Positions 1 through 11,437 of a stretch of DNA of 64,000 nt are shown in pieces. Origin of the DNA: Symsagittifera roscoffensis (taxonomy: Eukaryota > Xenacoelomorpha > Acoela > Convolutidae); NCBI RefSeq assembly GCF_963678635.1, contig NC_087070.1, positions 43,198,988-43,262,987 on the forward strand. The letters run 5' to 3'. Each line of letters begins with the position of its first letter. Position 1 is the stretch's first letter. The position numbers and the translations under genes were made by a program. The notes beneath the pieces are model-generated. The model made no database searches and had not been told where the DNA came from. It saw nothing but the letters and a program-made list of their open reading frames with translations.

Positions 1-606
1 ACTTGCTCAAAAATGTGGTAGTTTAAAAATCATGTGATCCTTAGGCTATCATCGTATTTGCTGATTTCTTATAAAAGTTAGTACACAACTTTAAATGTAC
101 TAGTAACTTACTAGTAAGTAAAAGAGAGCTTATTACTAGTAAGTTTAATCAAATGAAATTTTTGAAAGAATTGAGGCTCAATTATCAGTCGAAAGAGCAG
201 ATGAACTTGTTTTCATAAACTGCAACGCTGCTTTACTTCATAATACTGATCATAATGATTATTTAGCCGATTTTGAGTTTGTGTAAGATGAATAATCTTC
301 AAACTTGGTAGTTTTCAAGCAGACCCTGAGTTTTTGAAACTTACTGGTAAGTAAAAGTAACTTACTAGCAAAAAAGTGGTAAATTACTAGCAACTTACTA
401 GCAAATGAATTTTACTTACTAGTAACTGCACTACCCTATATATACGCTTATACTTCAGATTTGAACACCAGTAACTTCCTACGTGCGTCTAATCCTTTCG
501 AAATTACCTACAAAAATGGATTTGGGCAAACAGAAAATGGGAATTTAAGACATCAACAAAGAGTCGTAGATAAGTTTTGTAACTAAATCAGTACGAATAG
601 AAGTAT

Positions 607-1120
607 AACAAGACTGCTCAAATCAGGGCGAAGCCCTGAATGTTCCGACTGCCTTTTAATGTTTATGGAGTAGAAGTAACATGAAAAAATTTAAATGTAA
701 TAAAATTAAATGAAAAAAAATGTTTTCTAAAGTTTGAAGTTTTTAATGAAATCATCCCCCCACATGCCATAAAAAATTCAAGAGAATAGATTTCGCTCAT
801 TGTATCAAATCAATTATGGCTAATAAGCTTCTTTCAACCAATTTGGAACGATTTCTAAGGCGGATTAAATTTCCGCTTACGCTTTAATAGCGCGAAATAT
901 GTCCCAAATTGGCCAAAATGGCAACCTTTAAACCCCCATAACTTTACAAAAAATGGTCACAAGTGAAATATTTTTTCAAATTTAAGCTCAGGACAACAAT
1001 TCTGTTTAAATGATTTAAAAAATTCTGTCAAAAATGGCTAGTTAAAAAGTCGAAAATTGTCTGAAGAAAATAAAACCCACCCTGAGCACAAATATTCAGT
1101 TACTTTCGTATTGAAAGTCG
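607..1120. repeat. R1 dispersed repeat, full copy in unit 1
   Basis: R1 is a ~500-bp non-coding family recognised by comparing copies. One end reads AACAAGACTGCTC, followed by the hairpin TCAGGGCGAAGCCCTGA and a CCGACTGCCTTT block. A CCCCCCACA(T/C)GCC box and a box rich in GCGCG follow (TTAATAGCGCGAAATAT), and the other end reads TTCCGTTACTTTCGTA. Within the array the equivalent copies lie at about 1125-1398 (truncated), 2532-3045, 3051-3328 (truncated), 4467-4992 and 4999-5500. The hairpin is intact or altered by one or two bases in each. Confidence 0.8.
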
Positions 1121-1419
1121 AAACAACAAGACTGCTCGTATCAGGGAAAAGCCCTGAACGTTCCGACTGCCTTTCAAGGTATATGGAGCAGTAGTTACAT
1201 AAAAAAAATGTAATAAAATAAAATGAAAAAAAAACAAATTCTAAAATTTGAAGACTTTTCATAAAATCATCCCCCCACACGCCCTATGAAGAACAAAAGA
1301 ATAGATTTTAATTATTGTAACAAATCATTTAGGGCGAATAAGCTTCTCTCAACTAATTTGGAAAGATTTCTAAAACGGAATAAATCTCCGCTTACATATG
1401 TTTCTAAATTTCTAAATTT

Positions 1420-1773
1420 ATGAGACTCGTAATAAAATTACGCGCACTTGCAATGCCAGCAAGACTTAAATACAATTCACATTTCTTTAGCAACGAGAGG
1501 CAACTATTCAATCACAAAAAACCGCTTGCGGTCAAGTCCGCTTTTCTCGACACAACAAGAAGCTTCTACGTTAAGCCGCCTCAACTCAAAAATTGCACCA
1601 CACCCGTACTGCTAGAAAAAATTTTCGACAATAAAACATGCCTTCGACCAACTCTAATCAACAGTCTGTACGCACCAGGTGAAACTGCTGTTTTCGCTGC
1701 ATTTGAAGGTCTAGAACGGCTTGTGGAAGCTCCTATAGATAAATTATTTTTTTTATCTAATGAGAAATTATGA
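1420..1773 (+). CDS. Small hypothetical ORF in tandem unit 1 (117 aa, or 106 aa from the Met at 1453)
   Basis: I do not recognise this protein. It is basic, with no signal peptide, membrane segment or zinc motif that I can see. The second unit has the same protein from the internal Met onward with one visible replacement (Pro to Ala), so the Met at 1453 is the safer start. The upstream extension is lost in unit 2, where the frame is interrupted. The stop codon overlaps the ATG of the next ORF as ATGA in both units. The unit is so recently duplicated that conservation between copies says little about selection; it may be a remnant of a transposon gene. Whether it is translated is unknown. Confidence 0.25.
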   Translation: MRLVIKLRALAMPARLKYNSHFFSNERQLFNHKKPLAVKSAFLDTTRSFYVKPPQLKNCTTPVLLEKIFDNKTCLRPTLINSLYAPGETAVFAAFEGLERLVEAPIDKLFFLSNEKL

Positions 1774-1946
1774 CAATTAATTGCAACGGGCCTTTACGCT
1801 GCGCAAACAAAGTTTGTTCGATTCTAAAACAGTTGAAAAGAAACAAAAAGTTTTACAAAGTAGAAGAAAATTTAGACATGGTACAAAACTATGGAATTAA
1901 TTCTGCACAGTACAACTATGGACAAACTTGCTCAAAAATGTGGTAG
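1770..1946 (+). CDS. Small hypothetical ORF, unit 1, shortened version (58 aa)
   Basis: It starts at an ATG that overlaps the previous ORF's stop by four bases. The sequence is Cys- and Lys-rich near the start. Compared with the copy at 3698, a short deletion near the end (about position 1912) shifts the frame, so the last residues differ and the stop comes earlier. Function not recognised. The two ORFs could be one ancestral gene broken by a frame change, or non-coding. Confidence 0.2.
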   Translation: MTINCNGPLRCANKVCSILKQLKRNKKFYKVEENLDMVQNYGINSAQYNYGQTCSKMW

Positions 1947-3380
1947 TTTAAAAATCAAGTGATCCTTAGGCTATCATCGTATTTGCTGATTTCTTATAAA
2001 AGTTAGTACACAACTTTAAATGTACTAGTAACTTACTAGTAAGTAAAATAAGGCTTATTACTAGTAGGTTTAATCAAATGAAATTTTTGAAAGAATTGAG
2101 GCTCAATTATCAGTCGAAAGAGCAGATGAACTTGTTTTCATAAACTGCAACGCTGCTTTACTTCATAATACTGATCATAATGATTATTTAGCCGATTTTG
2201 AGTTTGTGTAAGATGAATAATCTTCAAACTTGGTAGTTTTCAAGCAGACCCTGAGTTTTTGAAACTTACTGGTAAGTAAAAGTAACTTACTAGCAAAAAA
2301 GTGGTAAATTACTAGCAACTTACTAGCAAATGAATTTTACTTACTAGTAACTGCACTACCCTATATATACGCTTATACTTCAGATTTGAACACCAGTAAC
2401 TTCCTACGTGCGTCTAATCCTTTCGAAATTACGTACAAAAATGGATTTGGGCAAACAGAAAATGGGAATTTAAGACATCAACAAAGAGTCGTAGATAAGT
2501 TTTGTAACTAAATCAGTACGAATAGAAGTATAACAAGACTGCTCAAATCAGGGCGAAGCCCTGAATGTTCCGACTGCCTTTTAATGTTTATGGAGTAGAA
2601 GTAACATGAAAAAATTTAAATGTAAAAAAATTAAATGAAAAAAAAAAATGTTTTCTAAAGTTTGAAGTTTTTAATGAAATCATCCCCCCACATGCCATAT
2701 AAAGTTCAAGAGAAAAAATTTCGCTCATTGCATCAAATCAATTATGGCAAATAAGCTTCTTTCAACCAATTTGGAACGATTTCTAAGGCGGATTAAATTT
2801 CCGCTTACGCTTTAATAGCGCGAAATATGTCCCAAGTTGGCCAAAATGGCAACCTTTAAACCCCCATAACTTTACAAAAAATGGTCACAAGTGAAATATC
2901 TTTTCAAATTTAAGCTCAGGACAACAATGTTGTTTAAATGATTTAAAAAATTCTGTCAAAAATGGCTAGTTAAAAAGTCGAAAATTGTCTGAAGAAAATA
3001 AAACCCACCCTGAGCACAAATATTCCGTTACTTTCGTATTGAAAGTCGAAACAACAAGACTGCTCGTATCAGGGAAAAGCCCTGAACGTTCCGACTGCCT
3101 TTCAAGGTATATGGAGCAGTAGTTACATAAAAAAATGTAATAAAATATAATGAAAAAAAAACAAATTCTAAAATTTGAAGATTTTTCATAAAAATCATCC
3201 CCCCACACGCCCTATGAAGAACAAAAGAATAGATTTCAATTATTGTAACAAATCATTTAGGGCGATTAAGCTTCTCTCAACTAATTTGGAAAGATTTCTA
3301 AAACGGAATAAATCTCCGCTTACATATGTTTCTAAATTTCTAAATTTATTTGACTCGTAATAAAATTACGCGCACTTGCA

Positions 3381-3701
3381 ATGCCAGCAAGACTTAAATA
3401 CAATTCACATTTCTTTAGCAACGAGAGGCAACTATTCAATCACAAAAAACCGCTTGCGGTCAAGTCCGCTTTTCTCGACACAACAAGAAGCTTCTACGTT
3501 AAGCCGCCTCAACTCAAAAATTGCACCACAGCCGTACTGCTAGAAAAAATTTTCGACAATAAAACATGCCTTCGACCAACTCTAATCAACAGTCTGTACG
3601 CACCAGGTGAAACTGCTGTTTTCGCTGCATTTGAAGGTCTAGAACGGCTTGTGGAAGCTCCTATAGACAAATTATTTTTTTTATCTAATGAGAAATTATG
3701 A
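3381..3701 (+). CDS. Small hypothetical ORF in tandem unit 2 (106 aa)
   Basis: This is the second-unit copy of the ORF at 1453-1773, with the same length from the shared Met and nearly the same sequence. The visible differences are one amino-acid change and a synonymous GAT/GAC change close to the end. It ends with TGA overlapping the next ATG. There is no counterpart in unit 3, which lacks the whole segment. Function unknown. Confidence 0.25.
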   Translation: MPARLKYNSHFFSNERQLFNHKKPLAVKSAFLDTTRSFYVKPPQLKNCTTAVLLEKIFDNKTCLRPTLINSLYAPGETAVFAAFEGLERLVEAPIDKLFFLSNEKL

Positions 3702-3895
3702 ATATTAATTGCAACGGGCCTTTACGCTGCGCAAACAAAGTTTGTTCGATTCTAAAACAGATGAAAAGAAACAAAAAGTTTTACAAAGTAGAAGAAAATT
3801 TAGACATGGTACAAAGCTATGGAATTAATTCTGCACAGTACAATACAACTATGGACAAACTTGCTCAAAAATGTGGTAATTTAAAAATCATGTGA
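3698..3895 (+). CDS. Small hypothetical ORF in tandem unit 2 (65 aa)
   Basis: Full-length form of the ORF at 1770. It starts at the ATG embedded in the ATGA overlap with the upstream ORF and has several Cys residues in its first 20 positions. The tail runs through the start of the next tandem unit. The stretch before position 32 at the left edge of the window matches the end of this ORF, which supports another upstream unit. Not recognised. Confidence 0.22.
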   Translation: MNINCNGPLRCANKVCSILKQMKRNKKFYKVEENLDMVQSYGINSAQYNTTMDKLAQKCGNLKIM

Positions 3896-5720
3896 TCCTT
3901 AGGCTATCATCAAATTTGCTGATTTCTTACAAAAGTTAGTACACAACTTTAAATGTACTAGTAACTTACTAGTAAGTAAAATAAGGCTTATTACTAGTAG
4001 GTTTAATCAAATGAAATTTTTGAAAGAATTGAGGCTCAATTATCAGTCGAAAGAGCAGATGAACTTGTTTTCATAAACTGCAACGCTGCTTTACTTCATA
4101 ATACTGATCATAATGATTCTTTAGCCGATTTTGAGTTTGTGTAAGATGAATAATCTTCAAACTTGGTAGTTTTCAAGCAGACCCTGAGTTTTTGAAACTT
4201 ACTGGTAAGTAAAAGTAACTTACTAGCAAAAAAGTGGTAAATTACTAGCAACTTACTAGCAAATGAATTTTACTTACTAGTAACTGCACTACCCTAAATA
4301 TACGCTTATATTTCAGATTTGAACACCAGTAACTTCCTACGTGCGTCTAATCCTTTCGAAATTACCTACAAAAATGGATTTGGGCAAACAGAAAATGGGA
4401 ATTTAAGACATATCAACAAAGAGTCGTAGATAAGTTTTGTAACTAAAGCAGTACGAATAGAAGTATAACAAGACTGCTCAAATCAGGGCGAAGCGCTGAA
4501 TGTTCCGACTGCCTTTCAATGTTTATGCAGTAGAAGTAACATGAAAAAATTTAAATGTAATAAAATTAAATGAAAAAAAAAATGTTTTCTAAAGTTTGAA
4601 GTTTTTAACGAAATCATCCCCCCACATGCCATATTAAGTTCAAGAAAATAGATTTCGCTCATTGTATCAATTCAATTATGGCAAATAAGCTTCTTTCAAC
4701 CATTTTGGAACGATTTCTAAGGCGGATTAAATTTCCGCTTACGCGTTAATAGCGCGAAATATATCGCGCGGTAATTGTCCCAAATTGGCCAAAATGGCAA
4801 CCTTTAAACCCCCATAACTTTACGAAAAATGGTCACAAGTGAAATATCTGTTTAAATTTAAGCTCAAGACAACAATGCTGTTTAAATGATTTTAAAAATT
4901 CTGTCAAAAATGGCTAGTTAAAAAGTCGAAATATGTCTGAAGAAAATAAAACCCACCCTGAGCACAAATATTCCGTTACTTTCGTATTGAAAGTCGAAAC
5001 AACAAGACTGCTCGTATCAGGGCAAAGCCCTGAACGTTCCGACTGCCTTTCAAGGTATATGGAGCAGTAGTTACATAAAAAAATGTAATAAAATAAAATG
5101 AAAAAAAAAACAAATTCTAAAATTTGAAGATTTTTCATAAAATCATCCCCCCACACGCCTTATGAAGAACAAAAGAATAGATTTTGATTACTGTAACAAA
5201 TCATTTAGGGCGAATAAGCTTCTCTCAACTAATTTGGAAAGATTTCTAAGACGGAATAAATCTCCGCTTACGCGTTAATAGCGCGAAATATATCGCGCAA
5301 TAATTGTCCCAAATTGGCAAAAACGGCAATGTTTAAACCCCTAAAACTTTACGAAAATTGATCACAGGTAAAATATCTTTTCAAATTGATACCTTTTGAA
5401 TGATATAAAAAAATTCCGTCAAAACTGGCTAGATAAAAAGTCGAAGTTTGTCTGAAGAAAAAAACCACCGGAGCACAAAAATTCCGTTACTTTCGTAGCG
5501 GAAAATAACTATAATTTCTGACTTAATAATTTTGTTCTTTTTTGAAAATCTAACGACCAAAAATTATGATCTTTATCAGTAAAATGGAACTTTACTAATT
5601 AGTTCAGTGTTAACTTCATAAAGAGCCGATGCTGCTGATCATACTGCTACCGCGCTTCGAAATAGTTATTTTTAAGAGTGTATTGAGTCATATTGAAGAC
5701 TCAAAACATTCTTAAAAGAA

Positions 5721-6595
5721 CCCGCATTCAGTTTCAAGCGTTAATAATCAATTTTATTACAATTTTGGTACCAGTCTCACTAAAACTGGGAAACAATCGA
5801 TTTTAATCACTTAGTAATCGTTTATAATATCTCTTTTTAAAATCAAATTATAACTAATTATAATCCATTATAATCGATTATAATCGATTATTTATTCGTC
5901 TATTTTTGATACAATTATAATCGATTTTAATTGATAATAATCCGTTTTTTGTCCATTTTGTCTTCAAAGCTGCATCTAAATTGTTTAAATTTTATGCTTT
6001 TTGTAGACGTTGGTTCCTATGAAAAATGAGAAAATTTTTTAAAAGTTTTCTAATCAATTCAAATTATAATGTGGCTTTTTTTCATTTTTTCCTCATTAGA
6101 GTTGTTTTGTGATCATATTTTAAGCTTTTTTAACCACCAAAACATCAGCAAATTATTTCATTTCATTATTGATTTGGAAGATTTTTTTTCATCTACCGCG
6201 GGAACCTTTTCACTTATATGAAGGATCTCTATGAAACTTTTGTTTCGTGGTACAACTTTGTGTTCAGATGAACTAAAGTGTTCAAGAATTTTCTTAGTGA
6301 CACAAAAATAATAACCCGTAAGATTTAATTCGAATATAGTTTTGAATTGACAAAATTTAGGCAAAATAAGAGATTGTAATTGATTATAATTGAATTTAAG
6401 GGTTTTTTGTAAGAACTATAATCAATTATAATCGATTATAAGAGATTATAATCTCTTGGAAAATATTACGATTAGAATCAATTATAAATCCTTTAAACAC
6501 CTAATTTTGGTAATTATAATCATTTATAATTGTCAAAAAAAATCATCATAATAATCCGTTATAATCAATTACTTACGCCTAAACTTGGTTGCGGG
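5721..6595. repeat. CCCGCA/TGCGGG-ended non-autonomous repeat, copy A (875 bp)
   Basis: Starts with CCCGCATTCAGTTTCAAGCG and ends with TTGCGGG, so the tips are short inverted repeats. The interior holds many degenerate copies of TAATCGATTATAATCGATTA and a central block, CATCTACCGCGGGA, followed by GGATCTCTATGAAACTTTTG. The whole arrangement recurs at 15369-16273. No target-site duplication is evident. No ORF is shared by the copies. Confidence 0.7.
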
Positions 6596-7206
6596 AATAT
6601 CTACATTTACTACCGCATTTTTAAATCAAAATCAGTCAGAAAACCAATCGCGCTTCTCTGATTCATCGATGGAGCTCCGCTGATATGTTGCTGATTCAAC
6701 CCTGACCAACATAATGCTTCCAACATTAATTCTGCGATGTTTTCATTTGGAATATAAAAGTATAAAGATTCCTATTATTATTGTTGTCTTGATAGCTCAG
6801 ATGTGAGTTTGATTTTTTCTGTAGATGTTAGAAATGAAAATTTTTATATCTCTGTGTTGTTTTTTTTTTCTGTTATTTTTTTCAGTCAGTGTTTTCGTAT
6901 ATTTTTGCTGTTTTTGATTGTTTTATATTTATTTAGTTATTGCTGTAATTTAAAAAATGGTTAATATTTCTGACCCTGGAGTGAATCAGTTTCTCATGAA
7001 TTTCGATTGGAGTTTGGTTTTTGCTCTGCAGTTTTTCTTCTAGATATTTTGATAACTGTTAAAATAGTTTCAGTAATCGGGTAACTGGTTTTTGTGCTCA
7101 GTTGAAAAACTTTGTTGCTGTACAGGTCTGTAGTCGCTTTTATTAATGCTATTATAGTGTTTGAGTGAAAGCTATGTAATATATGTTGTACATCATATAT
7201 TGTTCC
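6596..7206. other. AT-rich spacer, nothing recognised
   Basis: T-rich sequence with no coding frame, splice pattern or repeat that I can match elsewhere in the window. Confidence 0.5.
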
Positions 7207-7745
7207 GTCTTTCGATACGAAAGTAACGGAATATTTGTGCTTGGGGTGGTTTTTTTTTCTTCAGACAAATTTCGACTTTTTAACTAGCCATTTTTGACGG
7301 AATTTTTTTTATATCATTCAAAAGTTATTGTTGTCCTGAGCTTAAATTTGAAACGATATTTCACCTGTGATCATTTTTCGTAAAGTTATGAGGGTTTAAA
7401 GATTGCCATTTTGGCCATTTTGACTAATTTGGTACAATTAACGCGCGATATAATTCGCGCTATTAACGCGTAAGCAGAGATCTAATCCGTCTTATAAATC
7501 GTTCCAAATTGGTTGAACGAAGCTTATTTGCCATAATTGATGTGTTACAAGGAACGAAAACTATCTTTTTGTACTTTATATGGCGAGTGGGGGGATGATT
7601 TTCATAAAAAATTTCAAACTTTAGAAAAAAAAATTTCATTTTATTTTATTTCATATAATGTTTTTATGTTATTACTGCTGCTCCATAAACCTTCAAAAGC
7701 AGTCGGAACATTCAGGGCTTCGCCCTGATACGAGCAGTCTTGTTT
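7207..7745 (-). repeat. R1 dispersed repeat, reverse orientation
   Basis: Reverse complement of the R1 copies in the tandem array. It begins with the TACGAAAGTAACGGAAT end, contains the GCGCG box around 7442-7465 and the GGGGGGATGATTTTCAT box around 7590, and ends with TTCAGGGCTTCGCCCTGA and GAGCAGTCTTGTT. No ORF is shared between this copy and the others, so R1 looks non-autonomous. Confidence 0.8.
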
Positions 7746-8507
7746 TTATTATTTTGAAACACTCTTGATATTCAGCGGTTTCTATGGTTATTGTATTGTG
7801 CTGATTGTAACCTGAGCTGCTTGATTGATTTCGTGATTAGAATTAGCTATAAAAGATTATGTTTCAATTTAAATCTTTGGGTCGAGTAGAGTTTCACTTC
7901 CTATAAACTTTTTAAAAAGTTATCAAGATTACCTTCAGCTAGTAGTTGTTTAGTGAGCCTATCTTGTTTAAAAATTGCTTGTCTACTTGGAAGATTTTGA
8001 TGCTTCCTTATACTAGAATAGTTGAAAATGTGTTTTTCCATGATTTTAGACGTTTTTGCAATTAAAAGAGCCATGTTTTGCTATTGTAAGAGCCAAGTGA
8101 TGTTTTTGCCTTTATAAGAGCCATCTCAAGGGAAAATGGGACAAAATTGTGTTTTGTTTTACAATAAACGCTTTTGAGACACATTTAGTTCTCATACGTG
8201 AATCATATATGACAATATGAATCATATATGAAGCTGATAACTGACAATATTGTCGGAAACTATCCGCAAATCCTTGGCTGATTGCTTGGACCAATCAAAA
8301 GCTTCTGATCTGGATAGAAATTTTATATCGATACTCTAATCTAACTTTCTCTGTTTTCTGTATAGAAACTATTTATTTCTCATCTATCTGTAGAAATTTA
8401 ATTACAATTTCTAGAGCGAATAACCTAAAATCAGTTCACTGTTCAATCGCAACGGTACATGCGTTTACTCTACAAAATTTGAACATTCACATTAGTCGTA
8501 GTTATTA
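7746..8507. other. AT-rich spacer, nothing recognised
   Basis: Open frames here are short and read as chance. I found no match to the named repeat families. Confidence 0.5.
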
Positions 8508-8965
8508 TGGGTGCCGGACATCAAGCCGACGGGACTTCAAGCCGAATGGTAAAATTAGGGACTTCAAGCCGAATAATTCCTTATGAAGTCGTGAAATATG
8601 AACAATTTGAAAACTTTTTTGAAGAATTTTTGAATTTCATGATCTTTCTTCACTAGTTATTGGCGTTTGCATATAATTTAAGCCTCCAAATGATGTTCCG
8701 GAAAGTTGAAAAGTAAAACATGGTTGAAGGCATTTTTCATTGTTATAATTTATGCATTTCAAAAACCGACTGATATTATTAACGGATGCGAATCACAAGT
8801 GGTGCATTGTCATGAATAACGCTTATTATGCATTAACTTGCCAAAATTTTAGAAAAGCAACATTTTGCAGATGATAAAAAAGCGTTTTGGGGTGCTTGTA
8901 AAGTTTTAATTTCGGCTTGAAGTCTCTTCGGCTTGAAGTCCCGTCGGCTTGTTGTCCTAGACCCA
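8508..8965. mobile_element. MITE-like element with ~60-bp inverted termini (458 bp)
   Basis: The left end runs TGGGTGCCGGACATCAAGCC and on through two copies of GGGACTTCAAGCCGAA. The right end, read on the other strand, starts TGGGTCTAGGACAACAAGCC and carries the same doubled motif. The arms are nearly identical over about 60 bp and enclose ~340 bp of AT-rich filler with no ORF. No clear target duplication is visible beside the tips. The ends do not identify a superfamily by themselves. Confidence 0.75.
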
Positions 8966-9494
8966 ATGTAAACGTCTATCTTTTGGTAGATCAGGTGTTC
9001 TAGCCCCCTCTGTAGATTTTTTTGTAGTTAGAAATAGCCTAGATTTAGGTAACTTTTGATCAAAAGTTTCCGATCTTTACATTCTTTAGATTAGAACTTG
9101 AGTATTTGTTAAAGAATAAATAAAGAAATTGTTCGGTACGGGTGTTGAAAACTTTGACTTTTTTCAAAAAAAATCTACAATAAGCCATGCTATGAATAAA
9201 TTGTACATAAAATCATCAATTTCCTATGTTATTTGTAGTCTTGTTAATTAACGAGTGGTGAAATATAATGGCCGTACTCGATTTCTGATCAATGGAAAAG
9301 GTGATGTATAACCTGTGAAAAATTTAATTAAAGACTGATCTTGTTCTTTTTGCCTTTTGATGTTGTATTTTACAAATACTATAAAAACTTTGATTTTAAA
9401 AATTTCGACTCATTTTATTTCCAGCTTCCTAATTGTTTTAAATATCGTGCGTTATGTTCTCTTCAACAAGGTGTTTAATTACAGAGATCCTAAT

Positions 9495-9815
9495 TAGTAA
9501 CAAGACTGCTCGTATTAAGGAAAAACCCAAAAACTTTTAGATGCTTTTTAAGCCCATAGAGTAGTGTTCTCTATTCAAAAAAAGTACAGAAATTTTCAAA
9601 CAGAAAAAACTGAGCATTTTTCCGAAAACCATCTCCTCGCACGTTACGTTATCTAAAACATAATGTGATATATATTGCTCCCAGCAAAATTTGAGCTAAG
9701 GACAACAATACTGTCTCCGCCAAAAATGGCTGTCAAAAAATCAATATTTGGGCGAGAACAGACTACTCTGAACGCAAAAATTCCGTTTATTTTCGTCAAA
9801 AGTCGGAACAATGAT
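9495..9815 (+). repeat. Degenerate R1 copy
   Basis: The start AACAAGACTGCTCGTAT, the sequence AGCTAAGGACAACAAT and the terminal AATTCCGTTTATTTTCGTCAAAAG correspond to R1. The middle is shortened and the conserved hairpin is destroyed. An older insertion than those in the 5' array. Confidence 0.55.
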
Positions 9816-11204
9816 CAACAGTGATCACAAGTTATTTGTCACATTTTTAGGTTTTGGGTTGGCTTCAATTTGTACGCGCTTAGTTTTTCTTGAAAGTTCC
9901 CTCTAAAAGAATGTGATTGCCCTCTTTTAAAAGTACCATTTCGTGTTTTCAAATGTGATTAAATGTCTATGTCCTTTAATTTAAATTTCTCTCAAAAATA
10001 GGATTTGCGGAGATTTTTTCAATCTTTTTTCAATTTACTGCAAATCTTCAAACTGTTAAGGACCAAGTGGAATTTGAGGTTGCGGTTGGTTTTCTGAAGA
10101 CAGTTAAAGATAAAGGTTGTTGATTCATTATATGATATTGTTAGTATTTCTTAAAAACACATAAATTTGATGTTTCTCAAGTCTCACAACGTTTTTTGTT
10201 CTGAACTTCAAATAAAGTGAGGGAAAACTTGAGCTCGGTATGATTGACCTTTCTTCATACACAATTTGTTTTTAATTAACCATTTTTGAGTCTTTAAATC
10301 ATCTGGGAAGCTATTGATGATGATAGGTTGAAAAGTAAATAGAGATTTAAGTAGATAACTAGCACGCTTTATTTTTCTTAGCTTGACGACAGTTTGACAC
10401 AATTTTTGTATTTTGTTTCAAAGTTTCGCCTGTTTCGATTTACTACCTAATGCGCATTGAAGTCCCACAAAACTTCTTGCTATTACCTGGCTTATAAATT
10501 GTTGCAAGTTGAAAAAAGGCACGCTCTTTCATTTTGAGAATACTTTACTAGACAATAAAAACGTCACTCCGTTTTTACATAGAATCTCGAGAAACTTTTT
10601 TAAAACAAATTCCCTGAAAAAGGTCAGAAAATTTTTCTTAAGAAAGAATTTCACCAAAATTTTAAAGTCAAAAACTATTTGATGGGTGTTGAAAAGCAGA
10701 AGTGTTCAGAGTTTTTCTTTGATGCAAGCAATTTTGTTATAAGAAATATATTTTTAGGCAGAAACAAAAGTGGGAGAGAAACAAAAAACCTCAAGTGTTT
10801 TGAGGCCACAGCAGGCACTGTGTAGGCGCATTGTTTGGTGCATGTAGATCAATGGAATGTTTAAGCGTTTCCAAAATAAGAACGAACTTTATTTAATGTA
10901 TATTTTGCGGGCACGATAGTTTTTTTGCGGATTATACATCAAGCAAATTTTTGAAGCAATTTTTGGCGGTACAATGCTTTCTTTGGCTACTTGTTTCGTG
11001 GAATCCAAAAACATCAAATAAGATCAAAGAAAACTAGCACTGTCGCGGATTTCGCACTGAATATGTTTTCGGCATGTTTACGAATCTGCGTACACTTCGC
11101 AAAGTACACAGTTTGGCCTCGTAATGACGAGAAGTCTGTTGTATATACTTCTCTGCTCTCAAAAAGTACGAAACGACTAGTTGTCAGCTCTAAAATATTA
11201 GAGA
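9816..11204. other. AT-rich spacer, nothing recognised
   Basis: No convincing exon. The frame at 10991-11233 and its opposite-strand shadow run into a long inverted repeat and have no supporting splice sites. A short phrase near 11090-11130 (ACAGTTTGGCCTCGTAATGA) resembles one near 58110-58130, suggesting a small dispersed repeat. Confidence 0.45.
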
Positions 11205-11437
11205 GTCTTAAAACTTTTCTTTTTTTTGCTTGATCAAGTAAAAAATTAAATTTGGGTAGGTTGACTCTGAAATCACATTGAACGTTTTTCAGCGGTGAGA
11301 TATGCTGCATTGAAAAAAATTCACACAATTTAGTTTAAAATTCAGCTAAAACAAACTCCAGTGTGATTTTAGAGTCAACCTACCCAAATATAATTTTTGT
11401 CTTTGATCAAGCAGAAAAAAGAGAAAAGCTTCAAAAC
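11205..11437. repeat. Long imperfect inverted repeat (arms ~76 bp, loop ~80 bp)
   Basis: 11205-11280 and 11361-11437 are reverse complements over almost their full length. Both contain GAGTCAACCTACCCAAAT followed by a TTGATCAAGCA block. A transcript through here could form a long hairpin. It may be an inverted duplication or the core of a fold-back element; no terminal target duplication was found. Confidence 0.75.

Larger units (their letters stand above)
1..5595. repeat. Tandem array of a ~1.93-kb unit (about 2.7 copies)
   Basis: The sequence at position 1 recurs at 1926 and 3859, giving unit lengths of 1925 and 1933 bp. The copies are nearly identical over most of their length. Each unit has a block with several copies of the palindrome TTACTAGTAA (about positions 95-430 of the unit), one full R1 dispersed repeat and a second R1 copy. 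In units 1 and 2 the second R1 copy is cut short after about 275 bp and followed by a ~530-bp segment with two small ORFs. In unit 3 this segment is absent and the second R1 copy is complete, so the array ends there. The window opens exactly at a unit boundary, so further copies probably lie to the left. Confidence 0.9.

Noticed and set aside
1038..1280. 80-codon minus-strand frames repeated at 2966 and 4914
   Set aside because: They lie inside R1 copies; the N-terminus changes with small A-run differences between units and no other R1 copy keeps the frame.
1..5595. CRISPR-like array
   Set aside because: The repeats are kilobase-long tandem units in a eukaryotic genome, without short regular spacers.
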